64,000 nt of DNA, from positions 1 to 64,000 of the forward strand of contig NZ_JAEA01000011.1 of the NCBI RefSeq assembly GCF_000518665.1, given 5' to 3'. Source of the stretch: Microvirga flocculans ATCC BAA-817. GTDB taxonomy: Bacteria; Pseudomonadota; Alphaproteobacteria; Rhizobiales; Beijerinckiaceae. Below the pieces are notes generated by a model that worked only from the letters and a program-made list of their open reading frames with translations, did not search any database and was not told where the DNA came from. This document shows, one piece after another, positions 18,632 to 29,007 of the stretch; position 1 is the first letter of the stretch; every line of letters starts with the position of its first letter. Position numbers and translations under genes: made by a program.

Positions 18632-18656
18632 AAAAGGGGCCGAATGGCCCCTTTTT
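18632..18656 (+). terminator. Rho-independent terminator of gltA
   Basis: AAAAGGGGCC / GGCCCCTTTT stem (10 pairs) with loop GAAT and a T-run, starting 22 bases after the gltA stop. Its symmetric A/T flanks allow it to serve the convergent AraC/GyrI gene too. Confidence 0.92.
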
Positions 18657-18669
18657 CATGTCTTGCTTC

Positions 18670-19551
18670 CTATCGAAGAGGCAGAAAAAGATCTGTGATG
18701 GCTTCGTGCTCCGGCAGGTCCGGGAAGAACGTCACCCTCTCCGCAAAAACCGGAAAGTCGCGCAATTCCTCCCCGCTCTTCGGCAGCCATTCTCCGTAGA
18801 GGTATGAGACTGCCGGGCTCAGATCGTCGCTGGAGCCCTTTAGCCGTAGGACGGCGCAGCGACCTGCAGGGATCATGCCGGCAACGATGCCATCGTCATT
18901 GGCGTCAACCTTCTCGGTCGCTGCGCAAAGACCCAGGCGGAATTCATCCGGTGGCGTGTCGTCAGGATCGCTGTGCAGGACATTGAAGGTCTTGCTTGTC
19001 CTGGGCGTTACCCCATTGGCCTTACGCCACGCAATGAACCGACGGATGCTGTCGCCAATCGTCCTCGGATCGCCGCGATGCTCGAGGATTGCGACCGGCG
19101 TGGCCGGAAAATTCACGATCTGGACCTGGTCGGCGTGAAAACGTGTCTGCATGGTAAGACTCCTTGCCCTATTCAGCTGCTCATGGATGTCATGCCAAGG
19201 AGCCCAGTGGGGCTCTTCCCTGAACGCGCTCGGCGTCTGCTTCGTCCGTTGTTTGAAGGCTCGAGCGAAGGCTTCCGGCCCTTCGTAGCCGCTATCCAGA
19301 GCGATCTGGATCACGGGCTCACGATCTCTGAAGGCCAGTCGGTACGATGCCCGCTTCAACCGCAAGAGCTGGATGTAGCGATAGACGCCGATCCCGAAGA
19401 AGGATGAGAATTGCCGATGAAAATGATGCTTTGAGAAGGCTGCAACGCCGCTCAGCATCTCGACGGTCAGATCCTGCTCCAAATGCTCATCGATATAAGC
19501 GAGCACCCGCTGCATCCGGGTGTGGTAGCGAACCAGACTTTCAGGCTTCAT
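18670..19551 (-). CDS. AraC-family regulator with C-terminal GyrI-like effector domain
   Basis: A 293-residue transcription factor. Residues about 8-112 form the AraC-type double helix-turn-helix (VLAYIDEHLEQDLTVEMLS, then FHRQFSSFFG and the second motif ending in TPSAFRE). Residues about 130-293 match the GyrI/BmrR effector-binding fold (VQIVNFPATPVAILEHRG, IPAGRCAVLRLKGS), which usually binds bulky or cationic small molecules. The ATG at 19551 is preferred over an upstream in-frame start because AAGGAG lies 7 bases before it. It is downstream of lpxB with a separate Shine-Dalgarno and 66 bases of spacing, and convergent with gltA. The target genes are unknown. Confidence 0.9.
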   Translation of the reverse strand: MKPESLVRYHTRMQRVLAYIDEHLEQDLTVEMLSGVAAFSKHHFHRQFSSFFGIGVYRYIQLLRLKRASYRLAFRDREPVIQIALDSGYEGPEAFARAFKQRTKQTPSAFREEPHWAPWHDIHEQLNRARSLTMQTRFHADQVQIVNFPATPVAILEHRGDPRTIGDSIRRFIAWRKANGVTPRTSKTFNVLHSDPDDTPPDEFRLGLCAATEKVDANDDGIVAGMIPAGRCAVLRLKGSSDDLSPAVSYLYGEWLPKSGEELRDFPVFAERVTFFPDLPEHEAITDLFLPLR

Positions 19552-19617
19552 CGGCGACTCCTTGGCAGCCCCGACCTTAGCCACGGCGGCACTGCCCGGC
19601 CTGACCGATATTGCTCT

Positions 19618-20799
19618 TTAAACCTGCGCGGAGCGAGCGGCCAGCACCTCGGCCACGATCCGCGCCGAGCGTTCGCTCGGAACTTCGTCGCCGATCTGCA
19701 TGAGCCCGTCGAGCTTGCGGAAGGCTTCCAGCTGCCTTTGCCGTTCCGGCGTGTCGCTGAGAAGCGGCAGGACTGCATCGGCGAGCTTCTCGGGGGTGCA
19801 GTCCCATTGGATCAGCTCGGGAATGACGTTCTCCGCCAGCACGAGATTGGTGAGCACGATGGAGGGTGCCTTGATGAGATACTTCAGCACTTCCTCGATC
19901 TTCGAGACCCGGTAGGCCACAACCATCGGCACGCCCGACAGGCCGAGTTCCAGCGTCACCGTGCCGGAGGCGGCAAGGGCTGCATCGGCCTGACGGAAAG
20001 CGGCCCATTTGGCCGCCTCGCCTTCCACAATCCTCGGCTTTACGCTCCAACTTTCGGCCCGCGCCCTGATCTCGCCCGCGAGATGGGGCACGGCGGGTAT
20101 CGTGACCTCGAAAGGATGCGGCGACCGCTCTTTCAAGAGAGACAGGGCTTCGCCGAAGGGCTCCATCAGGCGGCTGACCTCGGAGCGGCGACTGCCGGGC
20201 AGAACGAGGAGCCTGATCGGCTCGCCGGGCGCATGATTGCGTTCACCCTGCGCAGGCCGGATCTCGGCGAGGCGTTCGATCAAGGGATGGCCGACATAAG
20301 TCGTGGGAGGGCCGCCGAGCCGTCGATGCGCCTCCGGCTCGAAGGGCAGCAATGCCAGAAGATGATCCACATAGGCGCGCATCTTCTTCGCCCGTCCCGG
20401 ACGCCAAGCCCAGACGGAGGGGCTGACATAGTCGACGATGGGGATTTCCGGCGCGCGCCGGCGCACGGCCTGGGCGACGCGATGCGTGAAATCCGGACTG
20501 TCGATGATCACGAGCATGTCGGGCTTTGCCGCCACCACCGCATCGGCCGTCATGCGAATGCGCCTGAGAATGGAGGGCAGCCGCGCGATCACGGCCGAGA
20601 ACCCCATGACGGCGATGTCTTCGAGCGGGAAGAGGCTGACGAGCCCCTCCTTCGCCATGGCATACCCGCCCACGCCACCGAAGCGCAGTCTCCCGGCGCC
20701 GAGCCGCGCCTTCAGGGACCGCATCAGCTTGGCTCCAAGCTGGTCGCCCGATTCCTCACCGGATACGATCCAGATCGTCAGCGGCTTGTTCTCAGCCAC
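19618..20799 (-). CDS. lpxB: Lipid-A-disaccharide synthase
   Basis: Glycosyltransferase that joins lipid X and UDP-2,3-diacylglucosamine into the lipid A disaccharide at the inner membrane. 393 residues. It begins with GTG at 20799 (VAENKPLTIWIVSGEESGD), with GGAG 7 bases upstream. The start overlaps the end of lpxI by 8 bases, pointing to translational coupling. The family phrases SGEESGDQLGA, VDYVSPSVWAWRPGR and TYVGHPLIE are present. It is the last gene of the lpxD-fabZ-lpxA-lpxI-lpxB block. Confidence 0.96.
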   Translation of the reverse strand: MAENKPLTIWIVSGEESGDQLGAKLMRSLKARLGAGRLRFGGVGGYAMAKEGLVSLFPLEDIAVMGFSAVIARLPSILRRIRMTADAVVAAKPDMLVIIDSPDFTHRVAQAVRRRAPEIPIVDYVSPSVWAWRPGRAKKMRAYVDHLLALLPFEPEAHRRLGGPPTTYVGHPLIERLAEIRPAQGERNHAPGEPIRLLVLPGSRRSEVSRLMEPFGEALSLLKERSPHPFEVTIPAVPHLAGEIRARAESWSVKPRIVEGEAAKWAAFRQADAALAASGTVTLELGLSGVPMVVAYRVSKIEEVLKYLIKAPSIVLTNLVLAENVIPELIQWDCTPEKLADAVLPLLSDTPERQRQLEAFRKLDGLMQIGDEVPSERSARIVAEVLAARSAQV

Positions 20800-21658
20800 G
20801 TGGCTTCTCCATCCAGGGCAGGTCGACGGCGATGAGGAACAGGCCGAGGCGGTCGGCCGTGCGCAGGGTTTCCTCCTGCTCCAGCACGAAGGTGGAGCCC
20901 GCACCGACGGCAATGCCTGAAAGGCCCGCCTTGTCGGCCTCGATGATCGTTCGGGGGCCGATCGTGGGCATGTCCACCCGCAGGTCCTGCCCGCGCTTGG
21001 CGGCCTTGATCAGCACGCCGCCTTCCTTGCGGCGACGCAGCCCGAACCAGGACTGGCGAAGACCCCTCACCCGCCGCAACATCCTGTCGGTGCCCTCGGG
21101 CCCCTCGATGGCGAGCACGTGCCTGCGGGCGACGATGGCGCCCTGGCCGATATCGAAAGCGGACAGGGCGGCGAGGAGGTCGAGCCCCACGGCAATGGCC
21201 TCACGATCGTCGGCATTGGGTTGCATGCTGCCGGACAACGTGCGGGCTGCCACGAGATCGGGAGCCAGCTCATGAGCGCCGACGACCCGATGGCCCCGCT
21301 CTTCCAGGAGCATCACCGCGCCGCGCAGCACCTGGTCGTCCCCGCGGGCGATGACCTCCTTCACCTCGTGCATGTTGCGCAGGAGGGAATAGGCGCTCAG
21401 AAGCGCGGAGAATCCGGGGCGGCGCACGGCCCCGACGAGCGAGACGGCCTGTGGCCGCCACTCTTCGAGCGTGCTCATGATGGTCTTGAGGTCGAGCAGA
21501 TCGACCGTGGCATGCGCGCGCCGCTGCAGCTCTGCCTCGGCGAAGCCGCGGAACGCCAGAACGCGGACTTCCTGCCCCGTCCGCTCGAGATGGCTCACGA
21601 GCTGGATCGGAAGCTGCCCGGCCCCGGCGAGGATCGCGATGGGGCCTTGGGGCATCAT
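20792..21658 (-). CDS. lpxI: UDP-2,3-diacylglucosamine pyrophosphatase LpxI
   Basis: 288 residues, family DUF1009/LpxI. It hydrolyses UDP-2,3-diacylglucosamine to lipid X, the step done by LpxH in enterobacteria; alphaproteobacteria use LpxI instead. The N-terminus MMPQGPIAILAGAGQLP and the C-terminal region with DMPTIGP and AGSTFVLEQEE match the family. The ATG at 21658 overlaps the lpxA stop codon (ATGA), and lpxB starts inside its last codons, so the three are translationally coupled. Its place between lpxA and lpxB fits the pathway order. Confidence 0.95.
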   Translation of the reverse strand: MMPQGPIAILAGAGQLPIQLVSHLERTGQEVRVLAFRGFAEAELQRRAHATVDLLDLKTIMSTLEEWRPQAVSLVGAVRRPGFSALLSAYSLLRNMHEVKEVIARGDDQVLRGAVMLLEERGHRVVGAHELAPDLVAARTLSGSMQPNADDREAIAVGLDLLAALSAFDIGQGAIVARRHVLAIEGPEGTDRMLRRVRGLRQSWFGLRRRKEGGVLIKAAKRGQDLRVDMPTIGPRTIIEADKAGLSGIAVGAGSTFVLEQEETLRTADRLGLFLIAVDLPWMEKPRG

Positions 21659-22464
21659 CCGGCCGAGCTGACGGGTTCCCGCGGGGTGCAGATCGCCCGG
21701 TCTCCTCCGGCGCGGATGAAGTCGAGGATCTCGTGCACGAAGGGATGGTTGTCGAACTCGCCCGCCACGTCCTCGACGCGCTCGGCCAAGGTGCCCTCGT
21801 CCGCGAACAAGAGGCGATAAGCGCGCCGGATGTCGTGGATCTGCTCGCGCGTGAAGCCGCGGCGGCGCAGGCCGATGATGTTGAGGCCGGCCAGATGCGC
21901 CCGGTTGCCCATGGCCATGCCATAGGGAATGAGATCGTTCTCCAGGCCCGACATGCCTCCCACGAAGGCATGCGAGCCCACGCGGGCGAACTGGATAACG
22001 GCGGAGCCGCCGCCGAAGATCACGAAATCGCCGACCGTGACATGCCCCGCCAGCATCACGTTGTTGGAGAGGATGCAGTCGTTGCCGACCTTGGTATCGT
22101 GACCCACATGGGAATTTGCGAGGAAGGTGCAGCGGTCGCCGATGACCGTGCGCAAGCCGCCGCCTTCGGTGCCGGGATTCATGGTCACGCCTTCGCGGAT
22201 CGTGCAATCGGCGCCGATCTCGAGCGTCGAAGTCTCGCCCTTGTATTTCAGGTCCTGCGGAATGTGGCCGATGGAGGCGAACGGGAAGATGCGCGTGCGC
22301 GGGCCGATGGTGGTGCGGCCCGCCAGGGCCACGTGACTCATGAGCTGGCACCCCTCGCCCAGCTCGACCTCCGGCCCGATTGTGCAGAACGGCCCGACCT
22401 TCACGCCCGGTCCGATCTTTGCGCCGTCCTCGATAACGGCTGTCGGATGAATCACGGTTTCCAT
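21655..22464 (-). CDS. lpxA: UDP-N-acetylglucosamine acyltransferase
   Basis: First enzyme of lipid A synthesis: transfers a 3-hydroxyacyl chain from acyl carrier protein to UDP-GlcNAc. 269 residues, starting [15 protein letters not shown], with the hexapeptide repeats of a left-handed beta helix over residues 1-190 (for example IGPGVKVGP, IGPRTRIFP, VGNDCILSN) and a helical C-terminus. The ATG at 22464 shares one base with the fabZ stop (TGATG). The catalytic His of the family would lie in the phrase containing NSHVGHDTKVG. Confidence 0.97.
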   Translation of the reverse strand: METVIHPTAVIEDGAKIGPGVKVGPFCTIGPEVELGEGCQLMSHVALAGRTTIGPRTRIFPFASIGHIPQDLKYKGETSTLEIGADCTIREGVTMNPGTEGGGLRTVIGDRCTFLANSHVGHDTKVGNDCILSNNVMLAGHVTVGDFVIFGGGSAVIQFARVGSHAFVGGMSGLENDLIPYGMAMGNRAHLAGLNIIGLRRRGFTREQIHDIRRAYRLLFADEGTLAERVEDVAGEFDNHPFVHEILDFIRAGGDRAICTPREPVSSAG

Positions 22465-22928
22465 CAGTCGGTCACCAGCATGGCGCTGACTTCGGCCTCG
22501 CACACGAGTGTGCCGTCGACCTTCGCCTCGCCCTTGTACCACCACATGTTGCGGCGGTTATTGAGCTTCTTCATGTGAAACTCGACACGATCGCCAGGCT
22601 CTACCGGCTTGCGGAACTTCACCTTGTCGATCGTCATGAAAAAGACCTGCTTTGGCTTGGCCTGCTGCGCCATCTTCGCCTTCACGCAGATGGCCCCCGC
22701 CGTCTGGGCCATCGCCTCGATCAGGAAAACGCCCGGGAAGATCGGACGCGTCGGGAAATGGCCCGTGAATTGTGGCTCATTGAAGGTGACGTTCTTGATG
22801 CCGATGCACGAATTGTCGCCGTCGATCTCGATGATCTTGTCGACCAGGAGGAACGGATACCTGTGCGGCAGAAGCTCCAGGATCTCCATGATATCGGCGG
22901 TTTGAAGCGTGCTTGGCGCTTCTGACAT
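22464..22928 (-). CDS. fabZ: 3-hydroxyacyl-[acyl-carrier-protein] dehydratase FabZ
   Basis: Dehydrates 3-hydroxyacyl-ACP in fatty acid elongation. It competes with LpxA and LpxD for the same hydroxyacyl-ACP, which explains its place between their genes. 154 residues, hot-dog fold. The active-site His57 and Glu71 lie in [20 protein letters not shown]. The ATG at 22928 follows a GGAG site at about 9 bases. Confidence 0.97.
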   Translation of the reverse strand: MSEAPSTLQTADIMEILELLPHRYPFLLVDKIIEIDGDNSCIGIKNVTFNEPQFTGHFPTRPIFPGVFLIEAMAQTAGAICVKAKMAQQAKPKQVFFMTIDKVKFRKPVEPGDRVEFHMKKLNNRRNMWWYKGEAKVDGTLVCEAEVSAMLVTD

Positions 22929-22968
22929 GACGTGAACTCCGGACGGTAGTGAATGTCTTCAACGAACG

Positions 22969-24033
22969 TTATGAAGACGCGTCGTCGTCTTTGGCGGAAT
23001 CGCCCCGGGATGCAAGCTTTTTCAGGGCCGTGATCTCCCGGAACCACTCACGCATGGGGCGTGCGGGTGCGCCGCCCCAGCGGGCACCGGGCGGAACATC
23101 GCCATTGACCCCGCTGGTCGCCGCGATCTGGGCGCCCATGCCGATCCGCACATGGCCCTTCACGGCGACCTGACCGCCGAGAGCCACGTAATCCTCGAGG
23201 GTGGTGGAGCCGGCGATCCCGACCTGAGCCACGATTACGCAGTGACGGCCGATCACCACGTTATGGGCGATCTGGACGAGATTATCGATCTTGGTGCCCT
23301 CGCCGATCACGGTGTCGCGGCTCGCGCCACGATCCACGGTCGAATTCGCACCGATCTCAACGTCATCCTGAATGATTACCCGGCCGACCTGCGGCACCTT
23401 CAGGTGTCCCTGAGGCCCCATGGCGAAGCCGAACCCGTCCTGGCCGATGCGAACCCCGGGATGCAGGATCACGCGATTGCCGAGATAGGCGTGGGACACG
23501 CTCACATGAGCGGAAATGGAGCAGTCCCGGCCGATCTTGACGTGAGGTCCGATGACGGAATGGGCGCCGATCAGCGTTCCCGCTCCGATTTCCGCGTGCG
23601 GGCCGATGACGGCACCCGGGTCGACCTTGACCCCATGCTCGAGCCGGGCCGTCGGATGGACGAAGGAACCCGGCGAGATTCCGGTTGCGGCGAAGGAGGA
23701 TTCCGGCCGCATCGCGGACGGGAACAGGACGGCGAGCACCTGCGCGAAGACCCTGTAGGCCTGGGGCGTCACGAGGGCGATTGTATGCGCAGGCACCTTT
23801 GCCGCGAAGCGCGGCGTGACGAGGCAGGCGCTCGCCCGCGTGGCCGCCAGAGCGCCCACATAGGCAGGGTTGTCCATGTAGGCGAGGTCACCCGGACCCG
23901 CGCTTTCCAGAGGCGCTACCCCACGAAGCAAAAACTCCCCGTCGGTGTCGTCGGGGAGCGCCACATTCGCCATCTCCGCCACCTGACGCAGGTTCAACGT
24001 CTGGCTTCGCGGGAAGAAATTCGATTCAGCCAT
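22969..24033 (-). CDS. lpxD: UDP-3-O-(3-hydroxyacyl)glucosamine N-acyltransferase
   Basis: Third lipid A enzyme, adding the N-linked hydroxyacyl chain. 354 residues: an N-terminal uridine-binding part (about 1-110, starting [10 protein letters not shown]), then a hexapeptide-repeat beta helix (about 115-320: [29 protein letters not shown]) and a C-terminal helix. The upstream extension of the open frame is ignored because the family begins at this ATG. It follows bamA after 38 bases with no strong Shine-Dalgarno, as in the conserved bamA-lpxD order; no skp gene lies between them here. Confidence 0.96.
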   Translation of the reverse strand: MAESNFFPRSQTLNLRQVAEMANVALPDDTDGEFLLRGVAPLESAGPGDLAYMDNPAYVGALAATRASACLVTPRFAAKVPAHTIALVTPQAYRVFAQVLAVLFPSAMRPESSFAATGISPGSFVHPTARLEHGVKVDPGAVIGPHAEIGAGTLIGAHSVIGPHVKIGRDCSISAHVSVSHAYLGNRVILHPGVRIGQDGFGFAMGPQGHLKVPQVGRVIIQDDVEIGANSTVDRGASRDTVIGEGTKIDNLVQIAHNVVIGRHCVIVAQVGIAGSTTLEDYVALGGQVAVKGHVRIGMGAQIAATSGVNGDVPPGARWGGAPARPMREWFREITALKKLASRGDSAKDDDASS

Positions 24034-24071
24034 GAAGAATAAGTGAGGGCGCTCTATGGCGCCCTCCCCGA

Positions 24072-26471
24072 TTAGAAGCGTGTGCCACCCGAGAAGCGGA
24101 AGGCCTGGGTGCGGTCTGCGCCGACCCGAACACCGTCTCTCCAAACGCCCTCTTCCTTCGAGAGCGCAATCGCGTAGTCGAAGCGGATCGGGCCCAGCGG
24201 CGAGCTCCACAGGAGCGAGGCACCGACCGAGGAACGGAGCTTGTCGCTGTCGAGAACCTCGATGCAGTTCTGCGGCCGGTCACCCGACGGGGCGCACCCG
24301 CCGATCGGATCCAGGATGCTGCCGCCGCCGCCATTGAAGACCGTCGGCCCCTCGTATCCGTAAAGAGTACCGGCATCGGCGAAGACGGCACCCTTCAGGC
24401 CCAGCTCGCGCGGCAGTCCGAAGATCGGGAACTGAACTTCGAGCGTGCCGCCGAAGTAGGTCGTGCCGCCAACCGCGTTGGCGCTGCTGTCGTAGCTCGA
24501 GATGTCACGCGGGCCGAGGCCGTTGGGAGCGAAGCCGCGAACCAGGGACGGACCCATGAAGAAGTGGTCGACGATCCGCAGGTCGCCGCCGTTCACGCCA
24601 TTGTCGCCGAAGCCCATGATGTGACCGCCCTGGATACGGGCGATACCGACCACGTCCTCGAACAGCTCGCGGTAGTAGCGCGCGTCGCCGGTCACACGGA
24701 AGTAATGCGAGTCGCCGCCAAGGCCGGCGAAGTCCGTCTTGACTTCCGCGTAGAAGCCGTTGCGCGGCTCGCGGATGTTGTCGAGGGTGTTGTAGTTGAA
24801 GGTCAGGCCCGCGAGCGAGGTGAGGGTCTCACCCTGCGATTCCTTGATGGCCAGCGAGGCCTCGCCATTGCCTTCGCAGAAGGCGCGGGAGGCGACTTCG
24901 CCGGGAGCGCCGGTCGCGATTCCTCCACCGGCCAGACGGGTATAGCCCGGGATCGGCACGGCGCAGTCGTTGTAAGGCTTCTCGGTATCGTTCGGGATAT
25001 CGAGTTCCTGCTGATAGAGCGAGTAGCGCGCCGTAACCGTGAACTCTTCCGTGAACGGAAGGCCGAGGCGAAGCGTGCCGCCCGTCATGCGGTTCTCGTA
25101 GCGGGAATAGCGCGTCTGATCGCTGAACTTCGAGAACAGGTCGATACCCGCCGACATCCGGTAGCCGAGGAAGTACGGCTCGGTGAACGAGAAGTCGATG
25201 CCATGGGCGCGCTGGCCGAGCTGGCCGGCCAAGCGGACGAACTGACCGCGACCCAGGAAGTTCGTCTCGGTGACGGAGACCTCGCCGATGAAGCCGTCGG
25301 CCGTGGAGTAACCGCCCGAGATCGAGAACGAACCGGTGGACTGATCCTCCACATCCACGTTCACGACCACGCGGTCGGCCGATGAGCCCGGCTCGTTGGA
25401 AATGCGGACGCGCTTGAAGTAACCGAGGTTGTTCAGACGGCGCTCGGCGCGGTCGACGAGGACCTGGTTGTAGGCATCGCCTTCGCCAAGCTCGAACTCA
25501 CGACGGATGACGTAGTCGCGGGTGCGGCTGTTGCCGCGCACGTTGATCCGCTCGATGTAGATCCGCGGACCTTCCTCGACCACGTAGCTGAGGTTGACGG
25601 TCCGGGTCGACGGATCCCGCGTGCCGACCGGGCGAACCTGGGCAAACGGATTGCCCTGGCGGGCGACGTTGGTGGTCAGGGCCTGGACCGACTTCTCGAC
25701 GGCTTCCGCGTTGTAGACGGAGCCCTCGGAGGTCACGATGTCCTTGCGCACGGCCTCGGCATCGACGCCCGGAAGCCGCGGATCGACGCTCACGCTGCCG
25801 ACCTTGTACTGCTCACCCTCCTCGACGGCGATGTTGATGATGTAGCCGCCTTCATTGGCGTCGAACTGGACATCGCTGGAAACGATGCGGAAGTCCGCAT
25901 AGCCGTTCTTCAGGTAGTACCGGCGGATCAGCTCGAGATCGTTCGCGAGACGATCCGGATCATAGACGTCGGTGCTCTTGAGGAAGCTCAGGAGATTCGT
26001 CTCGGTCGTCTGCATGATGCCGCGGAGGCGGCTGGACGAGATCTGGCTGTTACCGGTGAACCGGATTTCCTTCACGCCGGTCTTGTCGCCCTCGACGACG
26101 GTATAGACCACGTCGACCGTCCCGTTGGGGAGATCGACGATGCGGGGGGTCACCTGGGCGAGACCGCGACCGGAACGGCGGTAGATCTCGAGGATACGCT
26201 CGACGTCGGCATCGACGGCGGCCTGGTTGTAGGGAGCCCGGGCCCGGGCGCGGAGCTGATCCTCGATGAGGGCCTTCTCGACCCTCTTGTTGCCCTCGAC
26301 GACCACGCGGTTGACGATCGGCCCCTGCGAGGCAGAGGCGCGGCGATTCCTCGAATCCGCCTGCTGAGCGAAGGCACCCTCCGCGGCAGTCAGCCCGGCC
26401 ATCAGCGCGCTGATCGCAATAACGGCGGTGGTGGCCGGCTTTTTCCGGCGAGGCTTGGTCGTCGACATCAT
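24072..26471 (-). CDS. bamA: Outer membrane assembly factor BamA
   Basis: Core of the machine that inserts beta-barrel proteins in the outer membrane. 799 residues with an N-terminal signal sequence (hydrophobic stretch ending in GAFAQQ), five POTRA domains (about 50-440; for example [14 protein letters not shown] and [16 protein letters not shown]) and a C-terminal 16-strand barrel ending in aromatic-containing FSGGTRF. The barrel contains the LRGF-type lid motif ([14 protein letters not shown]). Two adjacent ATGs (26471 and 26468) are possible starts. It lies 164 bases after rseP, so it may have its own promoter or be read through. Confidence 0.96.
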   Translation of the reverse strand: MMSTTKPRRKKPATTAVIAISALMAGLTAAEGAFAQQADSRNRRASASQGPIVNRVVVEGNKRVEKALIEDQLRARARAPYNQAAVDADVERILEIYRRSGRGLAQVTPRIVDLPNGTVDVVYTVVEGDKTGVKEIRFTGNSQISSSRLRGIMQTTETNLLSFLKSTDVYDPDRLANDLELIRRYYLKNGYADFRIVSSDVQFDANEGGYIINIAVEEGEQYKVGSVSVDPRLPGVDAEAVRKDIVTSEGSVYNAEAVEKSVQALTTNVARQGNPFAQVRPVGTRDPSTRTVNLSYVVEEGPRIYIERINVRGNSRTRDYVIRREFELGEGDAYNQVLVDRAERRLNNLGYFKRVRISNEPGSSADRVVVNVDVEDQSTGSFSISGGYSTADGFIGEVSVTETNFLGRGQFVRLAGQLGQRAHGIDFSFTEPYFLGYRMSAGIDLFSKFSDQTRYSRYENRMTGGTLRLGLPFTEEFTVTARYSLYQQELDIPNDTEKPYNDCAVPIPGYTRLAGGGIATGAPGEVASRAFCEGNGEASLAIKESQGETLTSLAGLTFNYNTLDNIREPRNGFYAEVKTDFAGLGGDSHYFRVTGDARYYRELFEDVVGIARIQGGHIMGFGDNGVNGGDLRIVDHFFMGPSLVRGFAPNGLGPRDISSYDSSANAVGGTTYFGGTLEVQFPIFGLPRELGLKGAVFADAGTLYGYEGPTVFNGGGGSILDPIGGCAPSGDRPQNCIEVLDSDKLRSSVGASLLWSSPLGPIRFDYAIALSKEEGVWRDGVRVGADRTQAFRFSGGTRF

Positions 26472-26635
26472 CAACTGCCCGTTCTTTATCTTTGTCCCTA
26501 GCGAGGAAGGCCCCGCTGGCTGGGGACGAATGCCCCCAACCTTATCCGTGTGGTCTCGCTTGTACAAACTTTCGCCGTTATTGCAAACGGCCATCCACGA
26601 CAGAGTGCCAATTTTTAACGGGCGTGGCGTCCTTG

Positions 26636-27799
26636 TCACGATCCCCTGGCCATAAAACTGCTGCCAAGGTGAACAAGATCATTCCAAGTGGCGAACAGCA
26701 TCAGCATCGCCACCAGGGCGAAACCGATTCTGAAGCCGATTTCCTGGGCTTTTTCGCTCAAAGGACGCCCGCGAACCGCCTCGATGGCATAGAACAGAAG
26801 GTGTCCGCCATCCAGGAGCGGAATGGGAAAAAGGTTAATGAGCCCAATCGAGACCGACATGAAACCGATCAGGCTGACGAGGCTGTAGACCCCGCCCACG
26901 TCGAAGGCGGTGCCCGAAGCCCTGGCGATTCCGATGGGGCCCGAGAGCTGGTCGGCCGATTCCACCCCCATCACGAGGCGGCGGACGAAGTTGAGGGTTC
27001 GTTCCACGAGGTTCCAGGTTTCGACCACGGCGGACTTGACGGCTCCCCAAGGGGAATATGTCAGGCGCTTGATGGCCGAAGGGTCCCGGGAGGCTTCGAC
27101 GCCCAGCAGGCCGATGCGCTGCTTGCCGAAGGGGCTGGTCCGCTCGACGAAGTTCGGGGTCGCCGTAAGGGAAACCACCTGTCCGCTGCGCTCGACCGTG
27201 AAATCCAGGGGCTCCCCTGCGCTGGAGCTGACGATCAGCTGCATATCGGCGAAGGTCTCGATGGTCCTTCCGTCAACGGTCAGAATCAGGTCCTTGGGCT
27301 GGAAGCCCGCCTTCTCAGCCGCGCTCCCCGGCTGGACGGCCTCGATCCGGGGCTCCAGCACCAGGCGGCCGCTGAAGTAGTTGAAGCCGGCGAAGATCGC
27401 GATGGCCAGGACGAAATTGGCAATCGGCCCGGCGGCGACAATCGCCGCGCGCTTGGCGACGCTCTGGTGAGGAAAGCTGATTGCCCGCTGCTCCAGGGGC
27501 ATCTGGTCGAGCTGCCCCTGATCGGGAACGCTTGCGGCATTCAGGTCCCCCACGAACTTTACGTAACCTCCGAGAGGAATCGCACAGATCTTCCAGCGGG
27601 TTCCCTTCTTGTCGGTCCAGCCGAACAGTTCGGGACCGAATCCGATGGAGAAGGCCGTCACGCCGACACCGCAGAGGCGCCCGACCCAGAAGTGGCCGAA
27701 TTCGTGGATGAAGACGACGACCGTCAGAACCACCAGGAAGGAGATCAGCGTTAGGAACAGGGAGCCTGTCGCGCCACCGATCATCGTAATAAAGTCCAT
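26636..27799 (-). CDS. rseP: Site-2 protease RseP
   Basis: Intramembrane zinc metalloprotease that cuts transmembrane anti-sigma factors and remnant signal peptides. 387 residues. The zinc site HEFGH is at residues 32-36 within the first membrane segment. A PDZ domain covers about 130-215 (AEKAGFQPKDLILTVDG), and the second catalytic motif FPIPLLDGGH lies near 318, followed by two more membrane segments. It sits between dxr and bamA, the order seen in most proteobacteria. Confidence 0.95.
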   Translation of the reverse strand: MDFITMIGGATGSLFLTLISFLVVLTVVVFIHEFGHFWVGRLCGVGVTAFSIGFGPELFGWTDKKGTRWKICAIPLGGYVKFVGDLNAASVPDQGQLDQMPLEQRAISFPHQSVAKRAAIVAAGPIANFVLAIAIFAGFNYFSGRLVLEPRIEAVQPGSAAEKAGFQPKDLILTVDGRTIETFADMQLIVSSSAGEPLDFTVERSGQVVSLTATPNFVERTSPFGKQRIGLLGVEASRDPSAIKRLTYSPWGAVKSAVVETWNLVERTLNFVRRLVMGVESADQLSGPIGIARASGTAFDVGGVYSLVSLIGFMSVSIGLINLFPIPLLDGGHLLFYAIEAVRGRPLSEKAQEIGFRIGFALVAMLMLFATWNDLVHLGSSFMARGS

Positions 27800-27819
27800 T
27801 GTTGTCCCTTTCGCGCCCT

Positions 27820-29001
27820 TTAAAGTCGCGCTGTCCGATCATGGGCAGAAACGGCCTGCCGCGCCGCCCGGCGGGCCTCCTCGTCGATATTCAAGGCCTC
27901 CGCAACCGTTTCCGGCGCCGCCAGTCGCCTTCCAGAAAAAGTCGAGCAAACGGCCTCAACCATCTCTGAAATATCGTAAAATCCGATTCTGTCCGCCACG
28001 TACGCCGCGACGGCGATTTCGTTGGCCGCGTTCAGGATCGTGGGCATGGCCCCTCCAGCCTTGAGCGCGGCTTTCGCGAGAGATAGGCATGGAAACCGCT
28101 CCTCGTCAGGGCGGTCGAAGCTTAAACGGCCAATCGCGGCAAGATCGAGACGCGGCAGGTCCATCCGCAGCCGGCGCTCATTGCGCAAGGCGTTGGCGAT
28201 GGGCACCTTCATATCCGGCAGGGCCAACCCGGCCGTGACAGCGCCGTCGCTCCATTGCACCAGACCGTGAACGATGGCCTCGGGATGGACGAGGACGTCG
28301 AGGCGGTCGGCCTCAAGGTCGAACAGATGATGGGCCTCGATGAGTTCGAGCCCCTTGTTCATCAGGGTCGCCGAGTCGATGTTGATCTTCGATCCCATGG
28401 ACCAGATGGGATGGGCCGAAGCCTCCTTGGCGCTGGCCCCGGCAATCCGCTCCCGGGTCCAGGTGCGAAACGGCCCGCCGGACGCGGTGATGACGGCTTT
28501 TTCCACATCGCGGTTCATGCCTGCGGCCAGGGCGTGATCCAGGGCATTGTGCTCTGAATCGACGGGCAGGAGATCGATGCACAAGCGACGCACATCGGCC
28601 ATGAAGGCCGCCCCCGCGCAGACAAGGCTTTCCTTGTTCGCCAGTGCGATCCGCCTGCCCGGCTTCAGCGCGGCATGGGTCGGCGCGAGGCCGGCCGTTC
28701 CGCTGATGGCGGCGACCACCGTGTCCGCCTCACGCTCGACGGCTTCGAGGACGGCGGATTGTCCCGCCCCGCTTCCGATGCCGGTTCCCGACAGAGCCTC
28801 CTTCAGGGCCTCGCCGCCGCTCTCGTCCGCGAGAGCCGCGAACCGCGCCCCGAGGCGACGGGCCACCTGCGCGAGGGCCAGGGCATCCCTTCCGCCGACG
28901 ACGGCTTCGACGCGGAATGCGTCCCGCTGGGCGATAACGACATCGGCCGTCGAACGGCCGATCGAACCGGTTGCCCCGAGAATGGTGAGAGAAAAGGTCA
29001 T
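27820..29001 (-). CDS. dxr: 1-deoxy-D-xylulose 5-phosphate reductoisomerase
   Basis: Converts DXP to MEP using NADPH, the committed step of isoprenoid synthesis by the MEP route, upstream of UppS's substrate. 393 residues. The nucleotide-binding GATGSIG lies at residues 9-15, with the conserved ANKESLV and VDSEHNAL motifs and the flexible loop phrase near MGSKINIDSATLMNKG. The ATG at 29001 is chosen over a TTG one codon earlier. Only 6 bases separate it from cdsA. Confidence 0.96.
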   Translation of the reverse strand: MTFSLTILGATGSIGRSTADVVIAQRDAFRVEAVVGGRDALALAQVARRLGARFAALADESGGEALKEALSGTGIGSGAGQSAVLEAVEREADTVVAAISGTAGLAPTHAALKPGRRIALANKESLVCAGAAFMADVRRLCIDLLPVDSEHNALDHALAAGMNRDVEKAVITASGGPFRTWTRERIAGASAKEASAHPIWSMGSKINIDSATLMNKGLELIEAHHLFDLEADRLDVLVHPEAIVHGLVQWSDGAVTAGLALPDMKVPIANALRNERRLRMDLPRLDLAAIGRLSFDRPDEERFPCLSLAKAALKAGGAMPTILNAANEIAVAAYVADRIGFYDISEMVEAVCSTFSGRRLAAPETVAEALNIDEEARRAARQAVSAHDRTARL

Positions 29002-29007
29002 CAATCG